Assembly: GCF_040239565.1 (NCBI RefSeq)
Contig: NZ_JBEHWS010000003.1
Span: forward strand, 1 to 64,000
DNA length: 64,000 nucleotides
Reading direction: 5' to 3'
Source of the DNA: Fulvimarina sp040239565
Lineage (GTDB): Bacteria; Pseudomonadota; Alphaproteobacteria; Rhizobiales; Rhizobiaceae
The position numbers and the translations under genes are program-made. The notes under the pieces are model-generated. The model was given only the letters and a program-made list of their open reading frames with translations. It was not told the DNA's origin and made no database searches. This document shows, one piece after another, positions 36,057 to 47,493 of the stretch; the first letter of the stretch is position 1, and each line of letters starts with the position of its first letter.

Positions 36057-36998
36057 ATGTACAGACTTGCCCATCTTTCCGATATCCATCTCGGCCCCTT
36101 GCCCGAGTTGTCGCTTCGTGAACTCGCCTCCAAGCGCGTGACGGGATACGTGAACTGGCATCGCAACCGGCGCCGCTCGATGTTCGGTGACACGCTTACG
36201 GATCTCGTGCTCGATATGAAGCGCCAGGAACCCGACCACATTGCGGTGACCGGCGACCTCGTGAATCTAGCGACCAAGAAGGAAACGGCCGCAGCACGAA
36301 TTTGGCTGGAGCAGCTGGGCCTTCCGCACGATGTCTCGCTCGTACCCGGCAATCACGATGCCTATGTGCCGGGCGCTCTCAAGCGGTCGTTTCACGAATG
36401 GTACGATTATCTCGTCGGCGACAATCCGCTTGCGGCGATCGGCAACTCGTTTCCCTATCTGCGGGTTCGCGGCAAGATCGCGATCTTCGGCGTCTCGACG
36501 GCGGAGGCCAGTGCCCCCTTCTTCGCGACGGGTTCGTTTCGGCGGGGTCAGGCGCTGGCGCTGGCAAAACTGCTCGAAAGCTGTCGGTCGACCGGGCATT
36601 TTCGGGTCGTCCTGATCCACCATCCGCCGATCTCGGGCGCTGCGTCCTGGCACAAGCGGCTGATCGGCAAGCAGTTCTTCTCCAAGGTTATCCGGGATGT
36701 CGGCGCCGAACTCGTCCTGCACGGCCACACCCACCTCGATACGCTTTACTGGTTGGATGGTCCCGATCATCGCAAGGTGCCGGTCGTCGGCGTTCCGTCT
36801 GCAAGCCAGTCACCCGGCTCGGACAAGCCGGCGGCGCGCTACAACCTGTTCGATATAGCTGGGGAGCCTGGAAACTGGTCGCTCACCCAGCGAGAGCGCG
36901 GAATGGGCGACAGCTATGACGGCGTCGACTGGCTGCGCCAGCGCGAATTGCTCGCCGATGGGCGAGCCGTGGACGCGAAATCGAGACTATCGGGCTGA
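36057..36998 (+). CDS. Calcineurin-like metallophosphoesterase
   Basis: A 313-residue phosphoesterase with all metal-binding motifs: LSDIHLG at residues 7-13, AVTGDLVN, VPGNHDAYV, the LIHHPPISG histidine block and LHGHTHLD. There is no signal peptide, so the protein is cytoplasmic. The family includes 3',5'-cAMP phosphodiesterases and UDP-diacylglucosamine hydrolases; nothing here decides between them. It diverges from the Nudix gene. Confidence 0.87.
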   Translation: MYRLAHLSDIHLGPLPELSLRELASKRVTGYVNWHRNRRRSMFGDTLTDLVLDMKRQEPDHIAVTGDLVNLATKKETAAARIWLEQLGLPHDVSLVPGNHDAYVPGALKRSFHEWYDYLVGDNPLAAIGNSFPYLRVRGKIAIFGVSTAEASAPFFATGSFRRGQALALAKLLESCRSTGHFRVVLIHHPPISGAASWHKRLIGKQFFSKVIRDVGAELVLHGHTHLDTLYWLDGPDHRKVPVVGVPSASQSPGSDKPAARYNLFDIAGEPGNWSLTQRERGMGDSYDGVDWLRQRELLADGRAVDAKSRLSG

Positions 36999-37088
36999 CG
37001 AGGTTTCTTTCGAAAGGTCCGGCTGGGGCCAGCGAACCTTTCAGTCTCGCCCGTTCGATCGGTGCGAACTGAGCGGCTTTATGACGGC

Positions 37089-39131
37089 TCAGGCGGCTTT
37101 TTCGATCAGTCTCAGGCGAACCGTCTCCCAGCGAATTTCAGCTGCTTCGCTTTCTTCACGGATCAGGTCCTTAACGGCCTCAGCCGAAAGCGGGCGCTCG
37201 TAGAGAAAGCCCTGCCCCATGTCGCAGCCGTGCTCGCGCATGCGTTCCGCCTGACCGAGCGTCTCGATCCCTTCTGCGACGGCCTTGATGCCGAATGAGC
37301 GCGCGAAATTGCAGATCAAAGAGACGATCGCACCGGCGCGTTCGTTGATCTCGCCTTCCACGACGAAAGAGCGGTCGATCTTGATCTTGTCGAACGGAAA
37401 CCGGTGGATATAGGAGAGCGACGAATACCCGGTGCCGAAATCGTCGAGAGCGACCGAGAAGCCACGCTCGCGCAAAGCCTCGATCGTTTTCAACGCCTCT
37501 TGTTCGTTCTGTACGAGCAGGGATTCCGTTATCTCGAATTCCATCCGATTCGGCGAAATCCCGTAACGGGCGACGGTGCGCGAAACGGGTTTGAGGAAAC
37601 ACGGGTCGGAGAGTTCGCTCGGCGAAACGTTGATCGCTGCGCAATAGTGTTCGGGCCAGGCGGCCGCGTTCCGACAGGTTTCTTCCAGAACGAAGCGACC
37701 GAGGTCCGCAATGATTCCGTATTTCTCGGCGATCGGGATGAACTCGGTCGACGGAATTTCACCAAGCTCCGGATGGTTCCAGCGCGCAAGGCTCTCGAAG
37801 CCGAGGGTGCGACCCGTCTTCAGACAGATGATCGGCTGGTAGACGACATAGATCTGCCCGTCCTTCATCGCATCGGCCAAGTCCGCCTGCAGTTTCTCGG
37901 CACGTTCCGTCTTCGAAACAAGAGCGGCGCTATAGACTCGATAACGTCCTCTTCCGGCGTCCTTGGCAGCGTAGAGAGCGGTGTCGGCCTGACGCATCAA
38001 AGTGGCGATGTCGGTGCCGGCCTTCGCCGGAAGCTCGCTGATGCCGACGCTCGCAGAGATATTCAATGTTTCCTCGCCGATCATGATCGGCACGGCAATT
38101 GACTGGAGAATATGGCGGCAGAGAACCTCGCCGGAGGCGACCGACGCAGACCCCGTCAACACAACGGCAAACTCGTCACCACCGATCCGGCATGCGAATT
38201 CTCCGCCCTGGCAGATTTCGGTCAGGCGGTGAGCCACCGTACGCAGCAATTCATCCCCAGCGTGATGACCGAGACCGTCGTTGATCGATTTGAACTTGTC
38301 GAGATCGAAAAGGACGATGGCGCATTCGGTTTCCTCGGGCAGGCCCTCAACATGGCGATCGAACCCGACGCGATTGTGGATGCCAGTCAGACCATCGAGA
38401 CCGACCGCCCGCGCCAGTCGTCGGTTCTGGATCACGATACGCCAGACCAGCAGGGTGCAGAGAAAGATAGCAATCACAACGATCGCACCGACCGCCAGGA
38501 AAGAGCTCTCCAAATTCTGCTGCTCGGCGGCGACGGCATCATGGGCCTCGTCGTTGTAGAGCGAATTGAAATGCAGGGCGTCCGCCGCAACCCTGTAGAC
38601 GTTTTCGAAGACCTCGATCGAATTGGATTCGACAAGCCGCAATTCGATCAGCGGCTCCAGAGCTTCGATGTCCTTCTTCAGATGGCGGTAATAGCTCTTC
38701 AGGCCACGAGAAGCCGCTTCCAGCTTGATCTGGGAAATTCGATTGCGGAGCTGATCATAGATGCCTGCCGCATCGCTCAAGGCTTCTGTCGGATTGAGAA
38801 CGTCGTGCTGGACGGCGAGCGTGAGGCGAAATGCGTCATTGATCAGACGGTCGCTCGTCCGAGTGTCGAACTTCTCCGCGACGTTCTCGACGCGCTTCTG
38901 ATTTTCCATAAAAATTTGAGCGGCAAGCGCGGAGAGCGCGATAATGGCGGCGATAACGAGACACAGGAGGCGGTCTCGATCCAGAAAGGACTTGATGCGG
39001 CTGAAGCGGCCGGGCGCCGCTCGCTTCATCGTCAGCCGGGAAAGGAAGCCGAACGGACCCGCAAAAGAGCGATTAGCGCGAGCCTTGCTCGCGACGCCGG
39101 ATTGTATCGGCTGTCCTTCCCGATTGCTCAT
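37089..39131 (-). CDS. Membrane GGDEF-EAL protein with ESL variant
   Basis: A 680-residue protein for c-di-GMP turnover. Order: cytoplasmic basic N-terminus, transmembrane segment (about 56-73), periplasmic helical domain (about 75-225), second transmembrane segment (about 227-250), GGDEF domain (LFDLDKFKSIND; GGDEF at 317-321) and EAL domain. The EAL motif reads ESL (GFESLARW, Glu446), but the catalytic NVSP, TESLL, DDFGTGYSSL, KIKIDRSF and AEGIET blocks are kept, so phosphodiesterase activity is still possible. Start ATG 39131 is preceded by GGGG(AAC); the frame is open to 39215. It is monocistronic. Confidence 0.87.
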   Translation of the reverse strand: MSNREGQPIQSGVASKARANRSFAGPFGFLSRLTMKRAAPGRFSRIKSFLDRDRLLCLVIAAIIALSALAAQIFMENQKRVENVAEKFDTRTSDRLINDAFRLTLAVQHDVLNPTEALSDAAGIYDQLRNRISQIKLEAASRGLKSYYRHLKKDIEALEPLIELRLVESNSIEVFENVYRVAADALHFNSLYNDEAHDAVAAEQQNLESSFLAVGAIVVIAIFLCTLLVWRIVIQNRRLARAVGLDGLTGIHNRVGFDRHVEGLPEETECAIVLFDLDKFKSINDGLGHHAGDELLRTVAHRLTEICQGGEFACRIGGDEFAVVLTGSASVASGEVLCRHILQSIAVPIMIGEETLNISASVGISELPAKAGTDIATLMRQADTALYAAKDAGRGRYRVYSAALVSKTERAEKLQADLADAMKDGQIYVVYQPIICLKTGRTLGFESLARWNHPELGEIPSTEFIPIAEKYGIIADLGRFVLEETCRNAAAWPEHYCAAINVSPSELSDPCFLKPVSRTVARYGISPNRMEFEITESLLVQNEQEALKTIEALRERGFSVALDDFGTGYSSLSYIHRFPFDKIKIDRSFVVEGEINERAGAIVSLICNFARSFGIKAVAEGIETLGQAERMREHGCDMGQGFLYERPLSAEAVKDLIREESEAAEIRWETVRLRLIEKAA

Positions 39132-39582
39132 TGTTCCCCATTCCCGTTCTCGAAGATGAGCATCGGAAATTTGTGTTAATTTTTTTGCTACCTTCAGCAG
39201 TGCTCGGGAAAGCAACCTAACAAAAATCCAAGAATATCGTCCGAGCTACAAATTCGCAGCCGGGGCGATGGGGTTTCGGCTCAAACGTCTGTGAAATCTG
39301 GCTAAGCCCTGGACGAGATTCGGCCTTCCCATATCAAAGTGGAACTTTAGCCACCAAGAAATCATGGTTACTTATAATTATTGCGCCTTCGAATACTTCT
39401 GCCGGCCAGCCTGAAGGCGGGAAGATTCAGAAACGAAGTCGCAGTTGACGAAAAACGCAGCACGTATTTTGCGATTTTGCACTTGTATGCACTTCGCATA
39501 CATCGCCGATACCTGCCGCGATAGCATCTGTCATTTCAAGTTCACGCCGTCGGCAGGTCAACGAGAAGCTGCATTGCAGCCT
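39132..39582. other. Intergenic region, AT-richer than surroundings
   Basis: About 450 bases between the GGDEF-EAL start and the end of an unknown gene. It is visibly richer in A and T. A TTGACG at about 39445 could be a -35 element, but no gene on that strand follows. A long plus frame from 39445 is antisense to the next gene and is not believed. No tRNA, riboswitch or repeat was seen. Confidence 0.5.
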
Positions 39583-40212
39583 TCAAAGCAGATAAAGGTA
39601 GGAAAGCGCCAAAGGGACGCCTGCGCCAACCACCGTCCCGAGCAGAAACCAGACGAGGCCGACAATAAAACGGCTTCCGCTTCGTTCCGGTCCCTCATCA
39701 GCTACGCGGACCGATTCACTCGTCATCGGCTGGACGCCGCGCTCGGGCTGGGTCTTGAACCGCGCCGGATCGCTCGCCTTGTCGCCGATACCATCATCGA
39801 CCGCGAAGGCCCGGTCCCGCTCAACGATCCGCTCGGCTACGTAAGTCGTCACATGGTCGGCGATCTTGCGCGGCTCGGTCGATTCAGCGAGCGTAACGCG
39901 ACCAAGACGCGTTTCGCGCACGAAGCGATAAGTGCGCCGATCGCGCGCCATGGTGACATGCGCTGTTCCGTCCACCCAGTAGCGCGAGGTCACACCGCCG
40001 GTCAGCACGAAGTCGAAGAGATCGTCATCGCCGACTTCGTCGGCAATCGGCTTCAGTTCTTCTGCAAAGATTTCCAGACGCGCGCGATCGGCTTCGCGAA
40101 TATCGACCACGACGTCGGAACGCTGGGCAGCGGCAATCTTGGCAGCCCGCACGGCATCTGCGAGGCGTCTCGTCCCTGTGAGGGGCGCGACCTTCTCTGA
40201 GCTGTCCGCCAT
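39583..40212 (-). CDS. Conserved-type unknown protein with C-terminal membrane anchor
   Basis: A 209-residue protein. About 185 residues are soluble and predicted cytoplasmic, followed by one hydrophobic segment (FIVGLVWFLLGTVVGAGVPL) near the C-terminus, the pattern of a tail-anchored protein. The N-terminal region is helical and charged (RRLADAVRAAKIAAAQRSD); the middle has FDFVLTGGVTSRYWVDGTAH. No catalytic motif or family is recognised. ATG 40212 is preferred over the open frame to 40338. It lies downstream of leuA by about 200 bases on the same strand. Confidence 0.65.
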   Translation of the reverse strand: MADSSEKVAPLTGTRRLADAVRAAKIAAAQRSDVVVDIREADRARLEIFAEELKPIADEVGDDDLFDFVLTGGVTSRYWVDGTAHVTMARDRRTYRFVRETRLGRVTLAESTEPRKIADHVTTYVAERIVERDRAFAVDDGIGDKASDPARFKTQPERGVQPMTSESVRVADEGPERSGSRFIVGLVWFLLGTVVGAGVPLALSYLYLL

Positions 40213-40413
40213 CAACTTTTGCCTCGCACGCGAAACCATGAATTTCCGGTTAATGTATCGGCGATGTGCGGCGGTTCCAAGATAATTGCGCGGGCGTGCC
40301 GCAGATAGACGAACGGATGGCAGTGCTGCCACTACCATCCGTTTCGAAATGAGCCAGTCGCATCATTTTAAGACACCGAGCTGAGTCACTTTTGCTCTGA
40401 GTTGCTCTTAGCG

Positions 40414-42174
40414 CTATGCGGATCCTTCGAGGATTCGGTTCGCCGCTGAGAGAATCGCGACGAGCGAGGCCGTCACGATGTTCTTGTTGATGGCGACGCC
40501 GAAGAGCCGCCCACCGGCATGGGCGATTTCCATGTAGCAGATCGCCCGTGCATCCGACCCCGTGCCGAGGGAGTGCTCGGAATAGTCGTGGACGGAGATC
40601 TCGACGCCGATATGCCGGGACAGCCCGTCGATGAAGCCGTCGATCGGCCCCGTACCCTTGCCGGTGAGCACGATCTCCTCGCCGCGATCGAGGATCGTCG
40701 CTTCGACGATGCGGCCTTCGGCGACATTCGGATCGGGCTTGGTGACGTGATTGATGAAGCGCAGCCGGCCTTCGGGCTGGGTGACGTAGCGCTCCATGAA
40801 CCGCTCGTAGATGCGGCTTCCTTGAAGCTCACGGCCCTCCTCGTCGGTGATCCGCTGCACGTCCTCGCGGAACTCCACCTGCAGATTGCGCGGCAGGTTC
40901 AGCCCGTAGTCCTCCTGCAGGATATAGGCGATGCCGCCTTTGCCAGACTGGGAGTTGATGCGGATGATCGCCTCATAGGAGCGGCCCACATCCTTCGGGT
41001 CGATCGGCAGATAGGGCACCTCCCAGAGCGGCTTGTTCTGCTGCCGTACCGCCTTCATGCCCTTATTGATCGCGTCCTGATGGGAGCCGGAAAAGGCCGT
41101 ATAGACCAGTTCGCCCACATAGGGATGCCGCTCGCCGACCGCGAGCTGATTGCAGTATTCGTAGACGTCCTTGATCCGGTTGATGTCGGACACGTCGATC
41201 TGCGGGTCGATGCCTTGCGTGTACATGTTCAGCGCCAGCGTCACGAGATCGACATTTCCGGTCCGCTCGCCATTGCCAAACAGCGTGCCTTCCACACGGT
41301 CGCCGCCGGCCATCAGGGCGAGCTCGGTCGCCGCCACCGCCGTGCCGCGATCATTGTGCGGATGAATCGAGACCAAGAGGTTTTCGCGATTGTCCAGATT
41401 GCGGCACATCCATTCGATCTGGTCGGCATGGATGTTCGGCGTCGACATTTCCACCGTCGCCGGCAGATTGACGATCAGCTTGTTCTCAGGCGTCGGCTGG
41501 ATGATCTCTGCGACCGCGTTGCAGACCTCGGCCGCGAATTCCAGCTCGGTGCCGGTAAAGCTCTCCGGCGAATACTGGAAGCGATAGCCGCCACCTGCCT
41601 TCGCCGCCATGTCGGCGATCATCTTGGCCGCATCCGTCGCGATCTGCTTGATCCCGGCTCGATCCTTGTCGAAGACGATCCGGCGCTGAAGTTCGCTCGT
41701 CGAATTGTAGAAATGAACGATCGGCTTCACCGATCCTTCCAGTGACTCGAAGGTGCGAGAGATCAGTTCAGGCCGGCATTGCACCAGTACCTGCAGGGAG
41801 ACGTCGTCGGGCGTCCCGCCCTCCTCGATGCACCAACGCACGAAGTCGAAATCGGTCTGGGAAGCCGACGGAAACCCGATCTCGATTTCCTTGAAATTCA
41901 TGGCGAGGAGCAGCGCGAAGAAGCGCGCCTTGCGCTCGTGGCCCATGGGATCGACCAGCGCCTGATTGCCGTCGCGCAGGTCGACCGAACACCAGATCGG
42001 CGGCGTGTCGATCGTTTTCGACGGCCAGGTCCGGTCCGTCAGATCGATCTGTCCATAGGGCCGATATTTCTCGGCCGCATTGGTCATGGTCTTGCCGCGT
42101 CCCTCGGGAAACGGCTTCTTCGCCTCGATCGTCGTATCGCTCGCAGGCATCGGAATATTGTGGATGGCAGACAT
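40414..42174 (-). CDS. leuA: 2-isopropylmalate synthase (LeuA type 2)
   Basis: First committed step of leucine synthesis: acetyl-CoA plus 2-oxoisovalerate to 2-isopropylmalate. The 586-residue protein is of the long actinobacterial/alphaproteobacterial type. The catalytic TIM barrel has SVDLRDGNQALVDPM, FYNSTSELQRR, the metal histidines in SIHPHNDRGT and GTLFGNGERTGN; a C-terminal regulatory domain with GIDGF-type DGFIDGLSRHIG binds leucine for feedback. ATG 42174 has AAGGA at the right distance; a second ATG at 42087 is possible. A leucine leader peptide and hairpins lie upstream, so transcription attenuation is likely. Confidence 0.94.
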   Translation of the reverse strand: MSAIHNIPMPASDTTIEAKKPFPEGRGKTMTNAAEKYRPYGQIDLTDRTWPSKTIDTPPIWCSVDLRDGNQALVDPMGHERKARFFALLLAMNFKEIEIGFPSASQTDFDFVRWCIEEGGTPDDVSLQVLVQCRPELISRTFESLEGSVKPIVHFYNSTSELQRRIVFDKDRAGIKQIATDAAKMIADMAAKAGGGYRFQYSPESFTGTELEFAAEVCNAVAEIIQPTPENKLIVNLPATVEMSTPNIHADQIEWMCRNLDNRENLLVSIHPHNDRGTAVAATELALMAGGDRVEGTLFGNGERTGNVDLVTLALNMYTQGIDPQIDVSDINRIKDVYEYCNQLAVGERHPYVGELVYTAFSGSHQDAINKGMKAVRQQNKPLWEVPYLPIDPKDVGRSYEAIIRINSQSGKGGIAYILQEDYGLNLPRNLQVEFREDVQRITDEEGRELQGSRIYERFMERYVTQPEGRLRFINHVTKPDPNVAEGRIVEATILDRGEEIVLTGKGTGPIDGFIDGLSRHIGVEISVHDYSEHSLGTGSDARAICYMEIAHAGGRLFGVAINKNIVTASLVAILSAANRILEGSA

Positions 42175-42258
42175 CGTCGTCCTTCAATCGCCTTCTCGAT
42201 CGGCGGCGTTCACGGGAGCTTTACCGTGCGTCTTCCGCGATCGGATCGAACTTTTCAA

Positions 42259-42381
42259 GCCGCGTAAGGATTACGCGGCCCATCGGTCTCGGGTTTTGAA
42301 GGAGCGAAGCCGCATATCTGGAGAACCCAAACCGGCTTGAGCCGACCGCCGGGCGCCCCTTCCTTACCGGGCCCGACGGTC
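42259..42381 (-). promoter_or_regulatory. Leucine attenuator hairpins upstream of leuA
   Basis: In the leuA leader RNA, GACCGTCGGGC (42371-42381) can pair with GCCCGGCGGTC (42344-42354), with one G-U pair. This hairpin overlaps the end of the leader peptide, directly after its four Leu codons. Further down, GCCGCGTAA (42271-42279) pairs perfectly with TTACGCGGC (42259-42267) around TCC. The latter is in the place of an attenuator terminator, but the run after it (TTGAAAAG) is not a clean U-tract. Alternative pairing of CCGGC with GCCGG in the middle fits a switching scheme. Confidence 0.6.
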
Positions 42382-42471
42382 GCGGCTAAGAAGGAGAAGA
42401 CCGCGCAGACGCGAACGCTCAGCCGTGAAGGCGGCGGTGTCGAGCTCGGACGTGGTCGTGCGGCTGATCAT
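42364..42471 (-). CDS. leuL: leuA leader peptide (attenuation control)
   Basis: A 35-codon ORF between rpoD and leuA, starting ATG 42469-42471 and ending TAA 42364-42366. It contains four consecutive leucine codons (CTT CTC CTT CTT) in SRLRGLLLLSRDRRAR, close to its stop, plus two earlier single Leu. Ribosome stalling at these codons when Leu-tRNA is scarce would change the hairpin formed downstream and let transcription into leuA. No good Shine-Dalgarno sequence is visible, which is a weakness. The open frame extends upstream to 42570 without support. Confidence 0.68.
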   Translation of the reverse strand: MISRTTTSELDTAAFTAERSRLRGLLLLSRDRRAR

Positions 42472-42536
42472 GGTCGGAAGATGCAGGATCGTGAATGCGA
42501 AGGCAAGATGCCGAGGGGCAAAATGCGGGCGCTCTG

Positions 42537-42568
42537 GCGATGCCGACGCATGTGGTCGTCGGCATCGC
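42537..42568 (-). terminator. Perfect 12-bp hairpin after rpoD
   Basis: GCGATGCCGACG pairs exactly with CGTCGGCATCGC around an 8-base loop, 10 bases after the rpoD stop. There is no T-run on the minus-strand side, so it may act as a non-canonical terminator or an RNA 3' end protector. It also marks the boundary of the leuL-leuA leader. Confidence 0.6.
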
Positions 42569-42577
42569 ACTCTTCGA

Positions 42578-44617
<2,040 letters not shown>

Positions 44618-44940
44618 ACGATTTATTCTCCGATTTCGGGCATCGCCACCCGGGTTCTGCTGCCGGCCGTCCGATCAGCGACGTCTCGCCTCCGCACGAC
44701 ACATCTCTCAGGCCGCTTTGACTTTACTAGGGCCCTCAGGCTCGCTTTCCGCCGTCCGCGGTCGTACCGAAAACTCGCAATCACATGAACGTTATTTCGC
44801 GTTCAGCGGCGGTATATGTGTGCCCGACCACCAAATGGCAATATTTAAACGCTTCAGCTTGCCGCAAGCGTGTGCGGCAACGTGCGCAGGAGGCAACGCC
44901 GCGACAGCCTGTGGCCGAAATGAAACGGAATTCTGAGCCT
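44618..44940. other. Intergenic region between dnaG and rpoD with one hairpin
   Basis: Holds the rpoD promoter region and the dnaG 3' end. TTGCCGCA (44859-44866) pairs with TGCGGCAA (44873-44880) around a 6-base loop, about 60 bases after the dnaG stop in the direction of transcription, without a T-run. A stretch around 44838-44850 is AT-rich. No small gene was found. Confidence 0.5.
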
Positions 44941-46893
44941 TTACATGGTCTTAATCGCGCGTCCCGACAAGATGCCGAATCCATCTATTAGGGCTTCCGT
45001 CGTCTCGAGGCGCTCGATTTCTGCTTTCACCGCGCGCATGTGCTCGTAGGCGCCCTGCGTCGGCTCTTCGCCGAGCAACCGTTCAGCCTGCTGAAGCTCT
45101 CGCGTCAACGCCTTGAATCGATGCTGTAGATTCAGCGCCTGGCGCAACGCCTCGCGGGCATCGTCCGGTGCTGCATCGGCAAGAACCGGCCAGAGTCGAA
45201 CCTCCCGCGCCTTTCGCTCATAGGCTTCGAAAATCCCATCGGCGCCTGAGCGTTTCAGACCTTGGACTATGATGTCGCGGCTGTCGGGCGCGCTGTCGGC
45301 ATAGATATCGAGGACCGAGGCTCTGAGGCGGGCGAGATCCGGCGCATCGATTTCCAGATCGGCGAAGTAGTCGAAGGCTTCATGCATGAGAACCGGGTGG
45401 TTCACGAAACCAACCACGATCGCGATCTCTCTTAAGGACGGCGCCGGCCCGCCGGCCGACCGCAGCAGGCTTGAGCGGGCGAGACGGTCCGAGATCGCGG
45501 GCCGCAACCCGGCTGCGGAGCCCTGCCGCCCTCCCCGGTTCTGCCCGCGGCGCTCGCCCGAATAGCCACCGCGTTCGCCGCGCCCGCCGTAATCGCGCTG
45601 CGACGATCCACCACCGAAAAAGGCAGACAGCCGCTGACGCATATCATTCTGGTAGTATCGGCGAACGCTCTCGTCGCCGATTTGCCGTGTCAGTTGGTTG
45701 AGGCGCGCCTCAAGGTCGGCCCGCGCTTCGGGGGTATCGAAAGTCGACCCGGCGGTCTCGCGAGACCAGACCATGTCCGACAACGGACGGGCCTGAGCCA
45801 GAACGTCGCGAAAGGCGTCCGGCCCACCATCCTTGACGAGATCGTCCGGGTCCTTGCCATCCGGAATCAGCGCGAAACGCAGGGATCGGCCCGGTTTCAG
45901 CATGGGCAGTGCCAGCTCGGCCGCCCGATGAGCTGCCCGCAGGCCGGCGCCATCTCCATCGAAACAAAGGACGGGCTCGGTCGAATTGCGCCAGAGAAGC
46001 TCGATCTGGTTTTCCGTCAGCGCCGTTCCCAGCGGCGCGACCGCGTGATCGAAGCCCGCCTGGGCCAGCGCGATCACGTCCATATAGCCTTCCACCACGA
46101 TGAAGGTGCCCGCCTGCTTTGCTGCGCGCCGCGCGCCGGCGAGGTTGTAGAGCATCGCGCCTTTATGGAAGACCTCGGTTTCCGGCGAGTTCAAGTATTT
46201 GGCGCGTGCGTTGGGCGACATCGCGCGCCCGCCAAACGCTACGCAGCGCTCGGAGGTATCAAGGATCGGGAACATGATCCGGTCTCGGAAGCGATCGAAG
46301 GAAACCGGAACATCGTCACCATGGACGACGAGCCCCGCCGCCTCGATCTCGGCCTTCCCGACGCCCTTGGCCGCAAGATGCTCCTTGAGCCGGTTTCGGC
46401 CCTCCGGCGCAAATCCGAGGCCGAAGCGCTTCTGGGTGGCAGGCGTCAGACCCCGGTCGCGCAGATAGCCACGCGCTTTGGCTCCCTCGTTGTCCTGCAA
46501 CCGTTCGCGAAAAAACTCCGAAGCAAGGCGTAGTGCGTCGAGGATCGTCGCACGCTTCTCCTCGCGCCGCTCGGCCTGTGGATCTCGCGCCGGCATCGGC
46601 AGCCCCGCCATGCCCGCAAGCCGCTCCACCGCATCGGGAAAGCTCATCCCGTCGAGTTCGGTCATGAAGCGGAAATGATCGCCGGAGACGCCGCAGCCGA
46701 AGCAGTGATAGCGGCCCTTGTCGTCCTCGCAGTGAAAACTCGGCGACTTCTCACCGTGGAAGGGGCAGCAGGCCCAGTGATCGCCCTTTGCCGGCCGCGA
46801 TTTCCGCCGATCCCAGGTGACGCGCTGGCCGATCACATCTGAAATCGGAACGCGTGCACGGATGTCGTCGAGAAAGGAAGGCGGAAAGCGCAT
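44941..46893 (-). CDS. dnaG: DNA primase DnaG
   Basis: Makes RNA primers at the replication fork. The 650-residue protein begins with the CHC2 zinc domain (CCPFHGEKSPSFHC then HCFGCGVSGD). The RNA polymerase/Toprim core has FIVVEGYMDVIALAQAG and LCFDGDGAG. A Gly/Arg-rich linker follows near residue 430 (RDYGGRGERGGYSGERR, then QNRGGRQG) before the C-terminal helical domain that contacts the DnaB helicase. The start at 46893 is the normal MRFPPSFLDDIRARV. Confidence 0.95.
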   Translation of the reverse strand: MRFPPSFLDDIRARVPISDVIGQRVTWDRRKSRPAKGDHWACCPFHGEKSPSFHCEDDKGRYHCFGCGVSGDHFRFMTELDGMSFPDAVERLAGMAGLPMPARDPQAERREEKRATILDALRLASEFFRERLQDNEGAKARGYLRDRGLTPATQKRFGLGFAPEGRNRLKEHLAAKGVGKAEIEAAGLVVHGDDVPVSFDRFRDRIMFPILDTSERCVAFGGRAMSPNARAKYLNSPETEVFHKGAMLYNLAGARRAAKQAGTFIVVEGYMDVIALAQAGFDHAVAPLGTALTENQIELLWRNSTEPVLCFDGDGAGLRAAHRAAELALPMLKPGRSLRFALIPDGKDPDDLVKDGGPDAFRDVLAQARPLSDMVWSRETAGSTFDTPEARADLEARLNQLTRQIGDESVRRYYQNDMRQRLSAFFGGGSSQRDYGGRGERGGYSGERRGQNRGGRQGSAAGLRPAISDRLARSSLLRSAGGPAPSLREIAIVVGFVNHPVLMHEAFDYFADLEIDAPDLARLRASVLDIYADSAPDSRDIIVQGLKRSGADGIFEAYERKAREVRLWPVLADAAPDDAREALRQALNLQHRFKALTRELQQAERLLGEEPTQGAYEHMRAVKAEIERLETTEALIDGFGILSGRAIKTM

Positions 46894-46968
46894 AAAGCTG
46901 ATCTAAGCTATAGACGCCGAACACGGAAGCCGAAGTCTCACCACCTCCGGGCGATTATCGCGAGACCC

Positions 46969-47247
46969 TCACGTAGCTCTCGATGCCGACAGCTTGTCCA
47001 GCGGACAGGGAAGGTTCTTCTTGGCGCAGCGGCGACGGTAGAGGAATTCCCAGCGCTCCCGGCGACCCGTCTGTTCGAGCCGCGCCAGCAGAAGACGGAA
47101 CAGCGCCTTGCGGTCGGCCTTCTTGCGGTTCCGCTTGAAGAGCTTCTTCTCGTCCTTCGTCAGGCCGCAGCCGACGCAAGGGCCCTTCCCAGGGCGTTTA
47201 CAGATATCGATGCAAGGCGTCGGAGCCTTGCGCCACAGACCGGCCAT
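46969..47247 (-). CDS. DUF1289 family protein
   Basis: A 92-residue basic protein with the DUF1289 cysteine pattern in TPCIDICKRPGKGPCVGCGL (C-x3-C then C-x2-C), a likely metal or iron-sulfur site. The rest is rich in Lys/Arg (KLFKRNRKKADRKALFRLL) with a C-terminal RRRCAKKNLPCPL. ATG 47247 has GGGA upstream and begins at MAGLWRKAPT; the 50 codons of open frame before it look non-coding. Function is unknown. Confidence 0.8.
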   Translation of the reverse strand: MAGLWRKAPTPCIDICKRPGKGPCVGCGLTKDEKKLFKRNRKKADRKALFRLLLARLEQTGRRERWEFLYRRRCAKKNLPCPLDKLSASRAT

Positions 47248-47493
47248 CGGTGATTTCCCATGCTTCCTTGCGCGACGCGCCACTCGCCGCGCGAAGGATG
47301 TAAGTTTCAGAAAGAGCCAAACGCACAAATATGTCGGATGGACACGCTTTGCACCCGATCGGGAACAGGCAAAAGACAACACGTCGCGCCCTGGCATTCG
47401 TTGCGTCGCAATACTAGCTCTGCTAAGGAGAAATCAACAATTTCAGCAGTTTAGACAGGTTCTAAACTGGCAGATCTCAGGCCGGTTCATGCC

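Noticed and set aside
39445..40200. Plus-strand frame of 251 residues opposite the tail-anchored unknown
   Set aside because: The minus-strand gene has a sensible start and a clean C-terminal membrane segment; the plus frame has neither. Confidence is moderate because both are unknown proteins.
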